Assembly: GCA_963721065.1 (NCBI GenBank)
Contig: CAVRHO010000001.1
Span: 682,001 to 746,000 of the forward strand
Reading direction: 5' to 3'
DNA from: CAWBLP01 sp963721065
Lineage (GTDB): Bacteria > Pseudomonadota > Alphaproteobacteria > Acetobacterales > Acetobacteraceae
Length of the DNA stretch: 64,000 nucleotides
Shown here: in pieces, positions 8,192 to 17,467 of the stretch
Layout: each line of letters opens with the position of its first letter
How positions within the stretch are numbered: position 1 is the stretch's first letter
The notes under the pieces: model-generated
What the model saw: the letters and a program-made list of their open reading frames with translations, nothing else
What the model was told of the DNA's origin: nothing
Database searches by the model: none
Made by a program: the position numbers and the translations under genes

Positions 8192-8986
8192 ACTGGCTCC
8201 TTGTGCAGTAGCGGCGTTGCGGACGCGGGGCCTTCAACCTGGAGCATGACGTGCCGCCATATGACCGGTCACCGCGCACGTCCGATTCGCCGCGTCGATG
8301 CAACGGTTTTAGCGAGGTCGTCCGGAGTTTGCCAGCCCTTCTATGACGTTTGCAGGCATCTTCCTGAGCAAAAAATGATTGTTGGGGGTTGCCAACCGTC
8401 CAAGTAGAGCCGGGCGAGGGGGTATGGCCGACATCCGCCCGGCCGTCCGGGGGCGCAGGGGCGGTGCATCCGGTGCAGGTCGGCCCGGCATGATTGGTGC
8501 CAGTGTGCACCGGCGAAGTCCTGGCGGACGGGCCGCCGACCGCCGCGGCGTGGGACGCGGATTCGGCGAACACGCCGCCGTCGCTTCTGTCGGTGGCCCC
8601 TGATCCGGGCCGCTCGTCACCGTTGTTACTGTCGCGGCCGGCGCAGTGTAGCGCGTGATCCACACGGGCCCGCGGCGAGAACCACTGCCCGCCACAACAC
8701 TGCCCGCCACAACACTGCCCGCCACAACGCTGCGCGTGCCGCCGGCAGTGACTGTTCGATACGGGGCTGCAGGTAAAGCGCATGCGAAACCGGTCGTGCC
8801 GGTGGTTGCGGTGGCCGACGACGTCGAAGCCGGACGACCGGGACAATACCCGCCGGTCCCATGAGCGGCCATGACCTGGCGTAATGGATCGCATTGCCTG
8901 TTCCGTTGACCGATCGATCGGTCCGAAGATGGCGACGGCCGGCACAGGGCCGGCCGCCGCATCGGGGTTGATCAGGAAAAATCGGG
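8192..8986. other. 795 bp intergenic region with a 15 bp triplicated repeat
   Basis: No reading frame here has family similarity or coherent composition on either strand. The only structure seen is a perfect triple tandem of the 15-mer CACTGCCCGCCACAA at 8683-8727. The HU promoter must lie near 8192-8300, but no clear -35/-10 pair was recognised. Confidence 0.6.
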
Positions 8987-10420
8987 TCAAACGCCCGCTT
9001 GCGACACGAACTTCGTTACCAGATACGCCTCGATCGCCTCGGAGCCGCCCTCGGAGCCATAGCCCGAATCCTTCACGCCACCGAACGGAACTTCCGGCAG
9101 CGCCAGGCCGTGGTGGTTGATCGACATCATGCCGGCCTCCACCTGGTCGGCGATCGCCGTGGCCGTGCGCGCGGACCGCGTGTAGGCGTACGATGCCAGG
9201 CCGTAGGGCAGGCGGTTGGCTTCCGCCACCACTTCCTCGAAGCTGGAGAACGGCGAGATCACCGCCAGCGGGCCGAACGGCTCCTCATTCATCACCCGCG
9301 CGTCCTTCGGCACGTCGGTCAGCACGGTGGGCTCGAAGAAGTTGCCCTTGTTACCGATCCGGTGGCCGCCGGTCTGCACCTTGCCGCCGTGCTTCTCGGC
9401 GTCCGCGATCAGCGTCTCCATCGCGGTGATGCGGCGCGGGTTGGCCAGCGGCCCCATCGTGGTGCCGGTTTCCAGGCCGTCGCCGACCTTCACCTTCTTC
9501 GCATAACCCACGAAACGCTCGACGAACTCCCCATAGACCTTCTCCTGCACCAGGAAACGGGTGGGGGAGATGCACACCTGGCCGGCATTGCGGAACTTGT
9601 TGGTGGCCAGGATCTTGCTGGCCAGTTCCACATCGGCGTCGTCGAACACCATCGCCGGGGCGTGGCCGCCCAGCTCCATGGTGGCGCGCTTCATGTGCGC
9701 GCCGGCCAGCGCGGCCAGGTGCTTGCCCACCGCGGTGGAGCCGGTGAACGAGATCTTCCGGATCACCGGATGCGGGATCAGGTATTCGGAAATCTCCGCC
9801 GGCACGCCGTACACCAGGTTCACCACGCCGGCCGGAATGCCGGCATCGTGGAAGCAGCGGATCAGCTCCGCCGGCGAGGCGGGGGTTTCCTCCGGCGCCT
9901 TGACGATGATCGAGCAGCCGGTGGCCAGCGCCGCCGACAGCTTGCGCACCACCTGGTTGATCGGAAAGTTCCACGGCGTGAAAGCCGCGACCGGGCCGAC
10001 CGGTTCCTTTACCACCAACTGGTAGATCCCCGGGGCGCGGGCGGGGATGACGCGGCCGTAGGCGCGGCGGGCCTCCTCGGCGAACCAGTCGATCACGTCG
10101 GCGCCGGCCAGCGTTTCGCCCTTGGCTTCCACCAGCGGCTTGCCCTGCTCCATGGTCATCAGCGGGGCGATCTGGTCGGCACGCTCACGCAGCAGGTTGG
10201 CCGCCTTGCGCATCAGCTTGGCGCGGTCATAGGCCGAGGTCTTGCGCCACACATGGTAGCCCTTCTCGGCGGCGGCCAGCGCCCGGTCCAGGTCGCCCTG
10301 GTCGGCGTGCGGTACGGTGCCGATCGGCTCTCCGGTCGCGGGGTTCACCACCTCCAGCGTGCGGCCGGCGGCGGCCGGACCCCAGGCGCCGTCGATCAGC
10401 AGCGAGACATTCTGGTACAT
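8987..10420 (-). CDS. gabD: NAD-dependent succinate-semialdehyde dehydrogenase
   Basis: Aldehyde dehydrogenase of 477 residues that oxidises succinate semialdehyde to succinate, the last step of the GABA shunt. Seen: FTPWNFPINQVVRKLSAALATGC (cofactor region), the Rossmann motif FTGSTAVGK, the catalytic glutamate in TMELGGHAP, the nucleophilic cysteine in FRNAGQVCISPTRFLV, and the C-terminal EEPFGPLAVI and ALPEVPFGGVKDSGYGSEGG. The last two are typical of SSADH. The start is fixed at 10420 by a perfect AGGAGG seven bases upstream; an in-frame TTG two codons earlier would sit on top of it. The RraA-like gene lies 38 bp upstream on the same strand. Related semialdehyde dehydrogenases remain possible. 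Confidence 0.88.
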   Translation of the reverse strand: MYQNVSLLIDGAWGPAAAGRTLEVVNPATGEPIGTVPHADQGDLDRALAAAEKGYHVWRKTSAYDRAKLMRKAANLLRERADQIAPLMTMEQGKPLVEAKGETLAGADVIDWFAEEARRAYGRVIPARAPGIYQLVVKEPVGPVAAFTPWNFPINQVVRKLSAALATGCSIIVKAPEETPASPAELIRCFHDAGIPAGVVNLVYGVPAEISEYLIPHPVIRKISFTGSTAVGKHLAALAGAHMKRATMELGGHAPAMVFDDADVELASKILATNKFRNAGQVCISPTRFLVQEKVYGEFVERFVGYAKKVKVGDGLETGTTMGPLANPRRITAMETLIADAEKHGGKVQTGGHRIGNKGNFFEPTVLTDVPKDARVMNEEPFGPLAVISPFSSFEEVVAEANRLPYGLASYAYTRSARTATAIADQVEAGMMSINHHGLALPEVPFGGVKDSGYGSEGGSEAIEAYLVTKFVSQAGV

Positions 10421-10458
10421 GCACAATCCTCCTCGTTCCAGGCGGGATGGAGCGGGTC

Positions 10459-11124
10459 TTACAGCACGCCGTGCCGAGCGAACACCGCCCGCAGCGTGTC
10501 ACCTGCCTCCAGTTCCGCGCGGGTTGTGTCTTCCGCGGCGATCTTGTCGAGCGCGGCACGGAAGACGGCTTCGGCCCGGTCGGCCGGTATCACCACAACG
10601 CCATCGACGTCGCCCAGGATCCAGTCGCCGGGCGCAACGCCGACACCCGCGATGCGCACCGGTACGTCCTTCTCCACCATTTCGGCCCGGTCGCGCGTGT
10701 CCAGCGGGCCAATTCCGCCGTGGAAGACCGGGAATTGCATGGCGCGGATGCGGGCGACGTCGCGCACCATCCCGTCGGTGAGGCAGCCGGCGGCGCGGCG
10801 GGCGCGGGCGGCGGTGGACAGCAGCTCGCCCCAGGGTGCGATCACCTCGGTGGGGCCGTCGCAGGCCAGCACCGCGACCTCGCCGGGATGGAGGCTGTCG
10901 ATCAGGTCCATTTCCAGCTCGTACGGGTTGTGCCCGCCGGATTGCGTGGTGGGCACGTATCGGCCGGTGCGGGCGCGGCCGAACAGCGTCAGCAACTCGT
11001 CCAGCGGGCGAACGAAAGGCCGCAGCGCCTGGTGCATCAGGCCGAAACTGTCCAGCACGTCCGACAGCACCGGCGTGTAGAGCAGGCGGGCAAGTTCATC
11101 GGCAGAGGGGAGGGGGGCAGCCAC
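10459..11124 (-). CDS. RraA-like protein / HMG-CHA aldolase family
   Basis: A 221-residue protein of the RraA-like fold, which includes 4-hydroxy-4-methyl-2-oxoglutarate/4-carboxy-4-hydroxy-2-oxoadipate aldolases and the RNase E inhibitor RraA. Seen: TPVLSDVLDSFG at the start, GCLTDGMVRDVARIRAMQFPVF (the G-x(n)-D-x-x-R-D active-site signature) and GVGVAPGDWILGDVDGVVVIPADRA, the metal-binding end of aldolase members. A GTG at 11124 preceded by AGGAGA six bases away is chosen over a far-upstream start that lacks similarity. With the dehydrogenase 38 bp downstream it probably forms a small catabolic operon; aldolase cleavage would yield an oxoacid (inference). Confidence 0.82.
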   Translation of the reverse strand: MAAPLPSADELARLLYTPVLSDVLDSFGLMHQALRPFVRPLDELLTLFGRARTGRYVPTTQSGGHNPYELEMDLIDSLHPGEVAVLACDGPTEVIAPWGELLSTAARARRAAGCLTDGMVRDVARIRAMQFPVFHGGIGPLDTRDRAEMVEKDVPVRIAGVGVAPGDWILGDVDGVVVIPADRAEAVFRAALDKIAAEDTTRAELEAGDTLRAVFARHGVL

Positions 11125-11328
11125 TGGGACTCTCCTGGATGACAGGGAGTCCGATCCTTGCGCGACTGGCGGCGGGCGCAAAGGGGCAGCGCCATGCAGC
11201 GTCGCGGCTGTCCGTCGCGGTATGAAGATACGTCTTAGTCCGGGGCAGAATACGTACTCAGTCCGGGGCAGAAGGTGATACGCGACCCGGGTGTCCGGGG
11301 CGGACGCGCCACCCCGGACGTGCATGGG

Positions 11329-11988
11329 TCAGGTGCGCGGTGCGCCCGGCCGGACCGGGTGCGCCGGATAGCTCACGGTCCATACCGGCGGCTGGTGTGC
11401 TGCCGGCCCCGGCTGGTGGGGTGCGGCGGCCGGCGGCCTTGCCGGTTGGGTCGGCACCGCCGGCAGTGTCTGCGTGACGCCGACCGGGCCGGTCGTGGTC
11501 AGTGCGCCGCAATCGTTGCCGGTGCGCACCACATGAACCTGCGGCCGGGCGCCGTGCGGCGTCATCCGGTAGGTCACCGTCTCACGGCAGACGCCGTGGC
11601 CGTTGGACACCATGGTGGTCACCACACTGGTTCCCGGCGCGAACCGGTGCTGCGACAGTTGGCCCATCGCGGCGTGGATGATCTGCGCGGGGTTCGGCAT
11701 GGACATGGTCAACTGGTCCATCACCTGCATCTGATGCGCCATCATCCGCTGCATGATCGCGTTCTGTTCGGCAATCATGTGCAGCACCGGGAAGCCGGTC
11801 GCGAACGCCGGCACCGGCGCCGTCTCGGTTACGGTCCGGGCAGTCGAACCCGGAAGCACGAGCACGACCGAGCCGGGCGGCACCCGGATGATCCGTTCGG
11901 CCTGTCGTGCGTTGGCATGGACCGCGCCCAACAGCCCGGCAACGGGCAGCGCGAGACAGGCGGCGAGCAAGGATTTGCGGAGTGGCAT
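11329..11988 (-). CDS. secreted hypothetical protein
   Basis: A 219-residue protein beginning MPLRKSLLAACLALPVAGLL followed by GAVHANA, a clear Sec signal peptide. The mature part has a VPPGSVVLVLPGS stretch, a methionine-rich segment (residues roughly 75-110: HMIAEQNAIMQRMMAHQMQVMDQL), a region VVTTMVSNGHGVCRETVTYRM with a possible disulphide partner in GNDCGAL, and a proline/alanine-rich tail. The Met-rich segment could bind copper, or could be just a helical amphipath; no family was recognised. A longer upstream frame exists only because the adjacent tandem repeat stays open. Confidence 0.65.
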   Translation of the reverse strand: MPLRKSLLAACLALPVAGLLGAVHANARQAERIIRVPPGSVVLVLPGSTARTVTETAPVPAFATGFPVLHMIAEQNAIMQRMMAHQMQVMDQLTMSMPNPAQIIHAAMGQLSQHRFAPGTSVVTTMVSNGHGVCRETVTYRMTPHGARPQVHVVRTGNDCGALTTTGPVGVTQTLPAVPTQPARPPAAAPHQPGPAAHQPPVWTVSYPAHPVRPGAPRT

Positions 11989-12147
11989 GACCTGAGTCTC
12001 CCGAGGCTGATCACATCGCAACGCCTGATTTTGGGCAGGATGGATTGCCGCGTCCCACACCGCGGATGAAAAATGCGTCACGCGCCGCATCGGCGGCGTT
12101 CCGCTGGCGATCCACTGCCGGGCCAAGCAGCAAACAGCCCGGGCCGA

Positions 12148-12280
12148 GGGAGCGGCGCGCGACCGGTCCCCGACCATGGGAGCGGCGCGCGATGGTTCCC
12201 GACCATGGGAGCGGCGCGCGACGGTCCCCGACCATGGGAGCGGCGTGCGACCTGTCCCCGACCATGGGAGCGGGGCGCGG
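12148..12280. repeat. 29-30 bp minisatellite, about 4.5 units
   Basis: Unit GGGAGCGGCGCGCGACGGTCCCCGACCAT is repeated at 12148, 12178, 12207 and 12236, with a partial fifth. Units differ by one-base indels (29 or 30 bp), so no constant reading frame is kept. The array lies between the start of the secreted hypothetical and the stop of the dioxygenase gene. Confidence 0.9.
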
Positions 12281-12302
12281 CCCGCCCCCACGGCGAAGCG
12301 CC

Positions 12303-13139
12303 TCAGTTGGCCCGGTGGAACGGCCGGTCGCCCTTCACCGTCACGCGGAAGCCGGAGCGCACCTGCGGGAAATAGTCCCACATCGCGATGTGCTGCACGC
12401 AGCGATTGTCCCAGAACGCCACGCTGTCCGGCTGCCAGCGGAACCGCACCTGCCAGTGCGGCCGCGCGCAGTGTTCGTAGAGGAACTCCAGGATCGCCTT
12501 GCTCTCGGCCTCCGGCAGGTCCTTGATCGCCACGGTGAACACCGGATTGACGAAGATCGCCTGCCGCCCGGTCACCGGATGGGTGCGGATCACCGGATGC
12601 TCCGCCCGCGGGAAAGTCTTCTGCTGGGTGTCGCCGATCAGCCGGTTGGTGCGCATGTAGTTGGGCGCGCCGTCATGGATCGCGGTCAGCCCGGACAGGA
12701 ACGTCTTCATCGGCTCGGACAGCGCGTCATAGGCGGCGTACATCGAGCAGAACAGCGTATCCCCGCCCACCTCCGGGATGGTCTTCAGGTTGAGGATGGA
12801 GCCCATCGGCGGCTCGGGGTCGCAGGATACGTCGGAGTGCCAGCGCTCGCCGGAGATCCGCTTGGAATTGGCGTCGGCGTGGATCGGCAGGATCTCGGGA
12901 TGCCCCTCCGGCCCCTTCGTGTTGGGGTGGATGTGCAGTTCGCCGAACAGGCGGCCGAAGGCCTTGTGCTGCTCGAAGCTCAGCTTCTGGTCGCGGAAGA
13001 ACAGCACCTGGTGCGCCATCAGCGCGTCGTGCAGCTCCTGGAACTGCTGGTTGCCCAGGGGCTTGCCCAGGTCGATCCCGGCAATCTCGGCGCCGATGAC
13101 CGGCGTATAGGGCTTTACGGTGATGGTCTCATACGCCAT
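12303..13139 (-). CDS. TauD/TfdA-family 2-oxoglutarate Fe(II) dioxygenase
   Basis: A 278-residue non-haem iron dioxygenase. Seen: the N-terminal PVIGAEIAGIDLGKPL, the H-x-D pair in ERWHSDVSCDPEPPMGSIL, the distal histidine in DNRCVQHIAMWDY, and the 2-oxoglutarate-binding arginine in RSGFRVTVKGDRP. HPVTGRQAIFVNP is also a family signature. Members hydroxylate taurine, alkylsulfates, phenoxyacetates and similar compounds, releasing the side group. The ATG at 13139 has GGAGG seven bases upstream. No sulfonate transport genes are nearby, so the substrate stays open. Confidence 0.88.
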   Translation of the reverse strand: MAYETITVKPYTPVIGAEIAGIDLGKPLGNQQFQELHDALMAHQVLFFRDQKLSFEQHKAFGRLFGELHIHPNTKGPEGHPEILPIHADANSKRISGERWHSDVSCDPEPPMGSILNLKTIPEVGGDTLFCSMYAAYDALSEPMKTFLSGLTAIHDGAPNYMRTNRLIGDTQQKTFPRAEHPVIRTHPVTGRQAIFVNPVFTVAIKDLPEAESKAILEFLYEHCARPHWQVRFRWQPDSVAFWDNRCVQHIAMWDYFPQVRSGFRVTVKGDRPFHRAN

Positions 13140-13320
13140 GCGACGACCTCCTGCTGCTGTTGGTCTTTTCGCGACTATCGGTCCAAACCGGCGAAACGGC
13201 AAATGCGCCCCGGGGGCGGCCGGTCGCGCGATCGTGCGCGGCGGAACTCGGCTATAGTCTGGCGCGCCGGCAGCAAAACCCCGTTTCTCCGGTTGCCGCA
13301 GCGCAGTTTACGGAGCCTTC

Positions 13321-15495
13321 ATGTCGTTCAAGGTCCAGGTCGGCCCGCCGCAGATCGCCATCCATCACGCCATGACCGTGCTGGTCACCGAGCCGGACGG
13401 CCAGATCAACTGGCCCTCGGAAAAGGGGCTGTATTTCTTCGACACCAGGCTGATCAGCGCCTGGTCCGTGTACGCCAACGGCGAGTCGTGGGAGCTGCTG
13501 AACGGCGGCGCCATCAACCATGATCTCGCCCGCGTGTTCATGATCAACCGCCAGTTCCAGACCGAGGACGGGCCCGTGCCCGCCCACACGCTGGGCTTCA
13601 TGCTGGGCCGCACCATCGACCACGGCATGCATGAGGACCTGGACATCACGAACTACGGCCAGAAGCCGGTTCGTTTCAATCTGGAAATAGCCATCCGCTC
13701 GGACTTCGCCGACACCTTCGACGTGAAGGCCGGGCGGAACATCCGCCGCGGCCATATCCGCACCGACTGGTCGGAGGCGCGGCAGCACCTTACCTCCATC
13801 TACCGCAACCGCGACTTCGAGCGCGGAGTCACCATCGAGGTGCCGCGCGGCGACCCGCGCGCGGTGTTCGCCAACGGCCGGCTGAGCTTCGAGGTCAGCC
13901 TGCAGCCCAACGCCACCTGGCATTGCTGCCTGCTGTACCATCTGTCCGACGGCGAAAAGGAGATGCGTGCGCCGAGCGACTGCACGCATCATGCGCACCA
14001 GTCGCGTCACGCGGTGGCACGCAAGGACTGGCAGCAATCGGTACTGAAGCTGCGCAGCGGCAACCCGGTCTTCGACCGGTTCTATGGCCAGGCGATCGAG
14101 GATATGGCGGCGCTGCGGCTGCCGATCGAGGGCACCGACCACATGGTGTTCGTTCCCGCCGCTGGCCTGCCCTGGTTCATGGCGCTGTTCGGCCGGGACT
14201 CGTTGATCGTTTCGTTGCAGAACATCCTGGTGTACCCGGAATTCGCCCGCGGCTCGCTGGACATTCTGGGGCAGTGGCAGGCAACGGAACGCGACGACTA
14301 CCGCGATGCCGAACCCGGCAAGATCATGCATGAGCTGCGCTATGGCGAGCTGGCGCATTTCAAGCTGATTCCCCACACGCCGTATTACGGCACCGCCGAC
14401 GCCACGCCGCTGTTCCTGACCACGCTGCATGTCGCCTGGCGTGCCACCGGCGACCACACGCTGCTGGAACGCCACCTGCCGCACGTGGAAGCGGCGCTGG
14501 AGTGGATCGACAACGACGGCGATCGCGACGGCGACGGCTTCCAGGAATACAAGACCCGCTCGCCGGTCGGCTACGAGAACATGGCCTGGAAGGATGCCGG
14601 CGATTCCATGGTGTACGACGACGGCACGCCGGTGCGCGGCCCCAAGGCGTTGTGCGAACTGCAAGGCTACGTCTATGACGCCTGGCTGCGCATGGCCGAC
14701 ATCTACCAGACGCTCGGCCGCACCGACCGTGCCCGGGAGCTGCGCGCCAAGGCCGCCCGCCTGTTCGAACGGTTCAACGAGGCCTTCTGGGACGAGGACG
14801 GCGGCTACTACGCCTATATGCTGGATGGCGACAAGCGGAAGGTGCTGACGGTCGCGTCCAATCCCGGCCACCTGCTGTGGTCCGGCATTGTCCCGCCCGA
14901 CCGCGCCGCGCGTGTCGTCGCCCGGCTGATGGCGCCGGACATGAACAGCGGCTGGGGCATCCGCACGCTGTCCAGCCTGCATCCGGCCTACAATCCGTAC
15001 TCGTACCAGAACGGCTCGGTCTGGCCGCACGACAACAGCCTGATCGTACTCGGTTTCAAACGATACGGTTTCTGCCAGGAAGTCGCCGAAGTCGCCCGCG
15101 GCATCACCGAAGCGGCCAACCACTTCCTGCTGAACCAGTTGCCCGAGCTGTATGCCGGCGCCGAACGCACCGAAGGCGGCTTCCCGGTCCAGTACCTGGG
15201 CGCCAACGTGCCGCAGGCCTGGGCGGCGGGGTCCGCCTTCGCGCTGCTGCAGGCGCTGCTGGGGATCACCCTGGATGCGCCGCGCGAGCGTATCTATGTC
15301 GATCCGGCGCTGCCCGACTGGTTGCCCGAGATCACGCTGACCGACCTGCGGCTCGGCCGCCGCCGCTTCGACCTGCACTTCCGCCGCGACGGCGACAGCA
15401 CGCAGGTCGAGGTGCTGCGCGGCGACCGCCACGTGGTGGAACGCCGCAGCGCGCAGTGGCTCGCCGAACGGTTGCGCACCGGCGGGGAAGGGTGA
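13321..15495 (+). CDS. amylo-alpha-1,6-glucosidase-type glycogen debranching enzyme
   Basis: A 724-residue cytosolic protein. The N-terminal part (FDTRLISAWSVYANGESWELLNGG) matches the glycogen-debranching N-terminal domain. The rest is an (alpha/alpha)6 barrel with FVPAAGLPWFMALFGRDSLI, GKIMHELRYGELAHFKLIPHTPYYGTADATPLFL, RSPVGYENMAWKDAGDSM and SYQNGSVWPHDNSLI, all standard for bacterial AGL/GDE-C proteins. These contribute catalytic acids for hydrolysis of alpha-1,6 branch residues. GGAG precedes the ATG. It is monocistronic here; no other glycogen genes are in the window. Activity on other sugars is possible. Confidence 0.88.
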   Translation: MSFKVQVGPPQIAIHHAMTVLVTEPDGQINWPSEKGLYFFDTRLISAWSVYANGESWELLNGGAINHDLARVFMINRQFQTEDGPVPAHTLGFMLGRTIDHGMHEDLDITNYGQKPVRFNLEIAIRSDFADTFDVKAGRNIRRGHIRTDWSEARQHLTSIYRNRDFERGVTIEVPRGDPRAVFANGRLSFEVSLQPNATWHCCLLYHLSDGEKEMRAPSDCTHHAHQSRHAVARKDWQQSVLKLRSGNPVFDRFYGQAIEDMAALRLPIEGTDHMVFVPAAGLPWFMALFGRDSLIVSLQNILVYPEFARGSLDILGQWQATERDDYRDAEPGKIMHELRYGELAHFKLIPHTPYYGTADATPLFLTTLHVAWRATGDHTLLERHLPHVEAALEWIDNDGDRDGDGFQEYKTRSPVGYENMAWKDAGDSMVYDDGTPVRGPKALCELQGYVYDAWLRMADIYQTLGRTDRARELRAKAARLFERFNEAFWDEDGGYYAYMLDGDKRKVLTVASNPGHLLWSGIVPPDRAARVVARLMAPDMNSGWGIRTLSSLHPAYNPYSYQNGSVWPHDNSLIVLGFKRYGFCQEVAEVARGITEAANHFLLNQLPELYAGAERTEGGFPVQYLGANVPQAWAAGSAFALLQALLGITLDAPRERIYVDPALPDWLPEITLTDLRLGRRRFDLHFRRDGDSTQVEVLRGDRHVVERRSAQWLAERLRTGGEG

Positions 15496-15536
15496 AACTG
15501 GCGGGCGTTGAGACAGGGGGGCGCAGCGACTGAGTG

Positions 15537-15559
15537 CCCCCTCCCGCAAGGGGAGGGGG
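15537..15559. terminator. GC stem-loop after the debranching enzyme gene
   Basis: CCCCCTCCC-gcaag-GGGAGGGGG forms a perfect nine-pair stem 42 bp after the stop. There is no T-run, so intrinsic termination is uncertain. The hairpin also lies in the leader of the next gene. Confidence 0.4.
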
Positions 15560-15607
15560 TATTCGAGCGCTCTCGCCCTCCACCCCCGAACCGTGGAACC
15601 CGTCCGC

Positions 15608-17251
15608 ATGCCCCGCCTGACCACCGCCGAAGCCACGATCGAAACCCTGCTGCAGCACGGCATCGACACGCTGTATGCACTGCCCGGCGTGCACAACGAC
15701 CACCTGTTCGATGCCGCCCACCGCGCCGGCGATCGCCTGCGTGTGCTGCACACCCGCCACGAGCAGACCGCCGCCTATATGGCGCTGGGCGCCGCGCTGG
15801 TGACCGGCAGGCCGCAGGCCTTCACCGTGGTGCCGGGACCCGGGCTGCTGAACGCCTCCGCCGCGCTGCTGACCGCCTACGGCATGGGCGCGCCGGTGAT
15901 CGCGCTGGTGGGGCAGATCCCGTCCTTCGCCATCGACCAGGGTCACGGCCATCTGCACGAAATCCCCGATCAGCTCGGCCTGTTGCGCCACATCACGCGC
16001 TACGCCGCCCGCATTCGCGCGCCGTATGAGGCGCCGGCGCTGCTGCAGGAGGCACTTCGCCACGCCACCGGCGGCCCGCCCGGCCCGGTGGCACTGGAAT
16101 GCGGCATCGACGTGTGGGGTCAGGCCGCCGCCGTGGACCTGCCGCCCGTCACCCAAGCCGCCCCGCCGCCGGTCGATCCCGACGCGATCGCCCGCGCGGC
16201 GGAGATTCTGGGCAAGGCGGAGCGCCCGTTGATCGTGGTGGGCGGCGGCGCGCTGGATGCCGGGCCGGAGGTGCAGGCGGTCGCGGAACGGCTGACCGCG
16301 CCGGTGGCTTCCTTCCGCCGCGGCCGCGGCGTGATCCCCACGACGCATCCTCTGGCCGTGTCCTTCACCGAGGGCCACGCGCTGTGGAAGAACGCCGATG
16401 CCGTACTGGCGATCGGCACCCGGCTGCACTGGCCGCAGACCGTCTGGGGCGTGGACGACGCCCTGCCGATCGTGCGCATCGACAGCGACCCCGAGGCGAT
16501 CACCCGCTTCCGCCACCCCGCCTGCGGCCTGGTCGGGGACGCCGCCGCCATCCTGCGTGCTCTGCTGCCGGCGCTGCCGGCGCGCCAGCGCGACCGCGAC
16601 GGTGAACTCGCCACGGTGCGCGCCGCCTTCGCCGAACGCCTGGCGCGGCTGGAGCCGCAGATGGGCTTCCTGCGCGCCATCCGCGCCGCGCTGCCGGAGG
16701 ACGGAATCTACGTGGAGGAAGTCACCCAGGTCGGGTTCGCCAGCCGCCTGGCCTTCCCGGTGCACCATCCCCGCAGCTTCCTGTCCCCCGGCTACCAGGA
16801 CACGCTGGGTTGGGGCTACGGCACCGCGCTGGGTGCGCAGGCCGCGGCGCCCGGGCGCAAGGTGGTGCTGGCGACCGGCGATGGCGGGTTCATGTACCAG
16901 GCGACGGAACTGGCCACCGCCGTGCGCCACCGGCTGCCGGTGGTCGTGGTGGTGTTCGACGACGGCGCCTTCGGCAATGTCCGCCGCATCCAGCAGCAGC
17001 AATACGGCAACCGGCTGATCGCCTGCGACCTGACCAACCCCGATTTCGTGAAATACGCCGAGAGCTTCGGCATGGCCGCCTTCCGCGCCACCACGCCGGA
17101 CGCGCTGGAGGCCGCATTGCGCCAGGCCTTCGCGCTGGATGCACCGGCGCTGGTGCACGTGCCGGTGGGCGAACTGCCGAGCGCGTGGGACATGATTTTG
17201 TTGCCCCGGGTGCGGGGCTTTGCCGATGCGTGGCGGCCGGCGCTGCCGTAG
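15608..17251 (+). CDS. thiamine diphosphate-dependent enzyme (acetolactate-synthase-like)
   Basis: A 547-residue ThDP enzyme with the usual three domains. The PYR domain carries the catalytic glutamate in HTRHEQTAAYMALGAALVTG. The central domain begins near AAEILGKAERPLIVVGGGA. The PP domain has ATGDGGFMYQATEL and the downstream asparagine of GNVRRIQQQQYGNRL, the metal/ThDP motif. Relatives include acetolactate synthase, benzoylformate decarboxylase and 5-guanidino-2-oxopentanoate decarboxylase. No FAD-binding or regulatory subunit gene is nearby, so a 2-oxoacid decarboxylase role is more likely than branched-chain synthesis (inference). The ATG at 15608 is preferred over a GTG five codons upstream. 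Confidence 0.82.
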   Translation: MPRLTTAEATIETLLQHGIDTLYALPGVHNDHLFDAAHRAGDRLRVLHTRHEQTAAYMALGAALVTGRPQAFTVVPGPGLLNASAALLTAYGMGAPVIALVGQIPSFAIDQGHGHLHEIPDQLGLLRHITRYAARIRAPYEAPALLQEALRHATGGPPGPVALECGIDVWGQAAAVDLPPVTQAAPPPVDPDAIARAAEILGKAERPLIVVGGGALDAGPEVQAVAERLTAPVASFRRGRGVIPTTHPLAVSFTEGHALWKNADAVLAIGTRLHWPQTVWGVDDALPIVRIDSDPEAITRFRHPACGLVGDAAAILRALLPALPARQRDRDGELATVRAAFAERLARLEPQMGFLRAIRAALPEDGIYVEEVTQVGFASRLAFPVHHPRSFLSPGYQDTLGWGYGTALGAQAAAPGRKVVLATGDGGFMYQATELATAVRHRLPVVVVVFDDGAFGNVRRIQQQQYGNRLIACDLTNPDFVKYAESFGMAAFRATTPDALEAALRQAFALDAPALVHVPVGELPSAWDMILLPRVRGFADAWRPALP

Positions 17252-17255
17252 GGCA

Positions 17256-17358
17256 CTGGCGTGAGGCGGTGGCGTGAGGCGGTGGCGCGAGGCGATGGCG
17301 CGAGGCGATGGCGCGAGGCGATGGCGCGAGGCAGTGGCGCGAGGCAGTGGCGTGCTTC
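17256..17358. repeat. 13 bp minisatellite, about 8 units
   Basis: Units of GATGGCGCGAGGC (variants GGTGGCGTGAGGC, AGTGGCGCGAGGC) repeat head to tail immediately after the stop of the ThDP enzyme gene. Confidence 0.9.
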
Positions 17359-17467
17359 AGTGCCACGCGGCGAGCACTGAGCCGCGTCGAAGCCGCGACG
17401 GGGGGCGCAACCGCCGGGTGTCGGCGGTGGTTGCACAGGGTGCAGTGTTGCAGCGGGAGGAAAGCCG

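Noticed and set aside
8999..11080. A 693-codon plus-strand frame opposite the dehydrogenase and RraA-like genes
   Set aside because: Crosses two real genes and their spacer in antisense; no motifs.
13252..15753. An 833-codon minus-strand frame opposite the debranching enzyme
   Set aside because: Antisense artefact; the plus-strand product is a clear family member.
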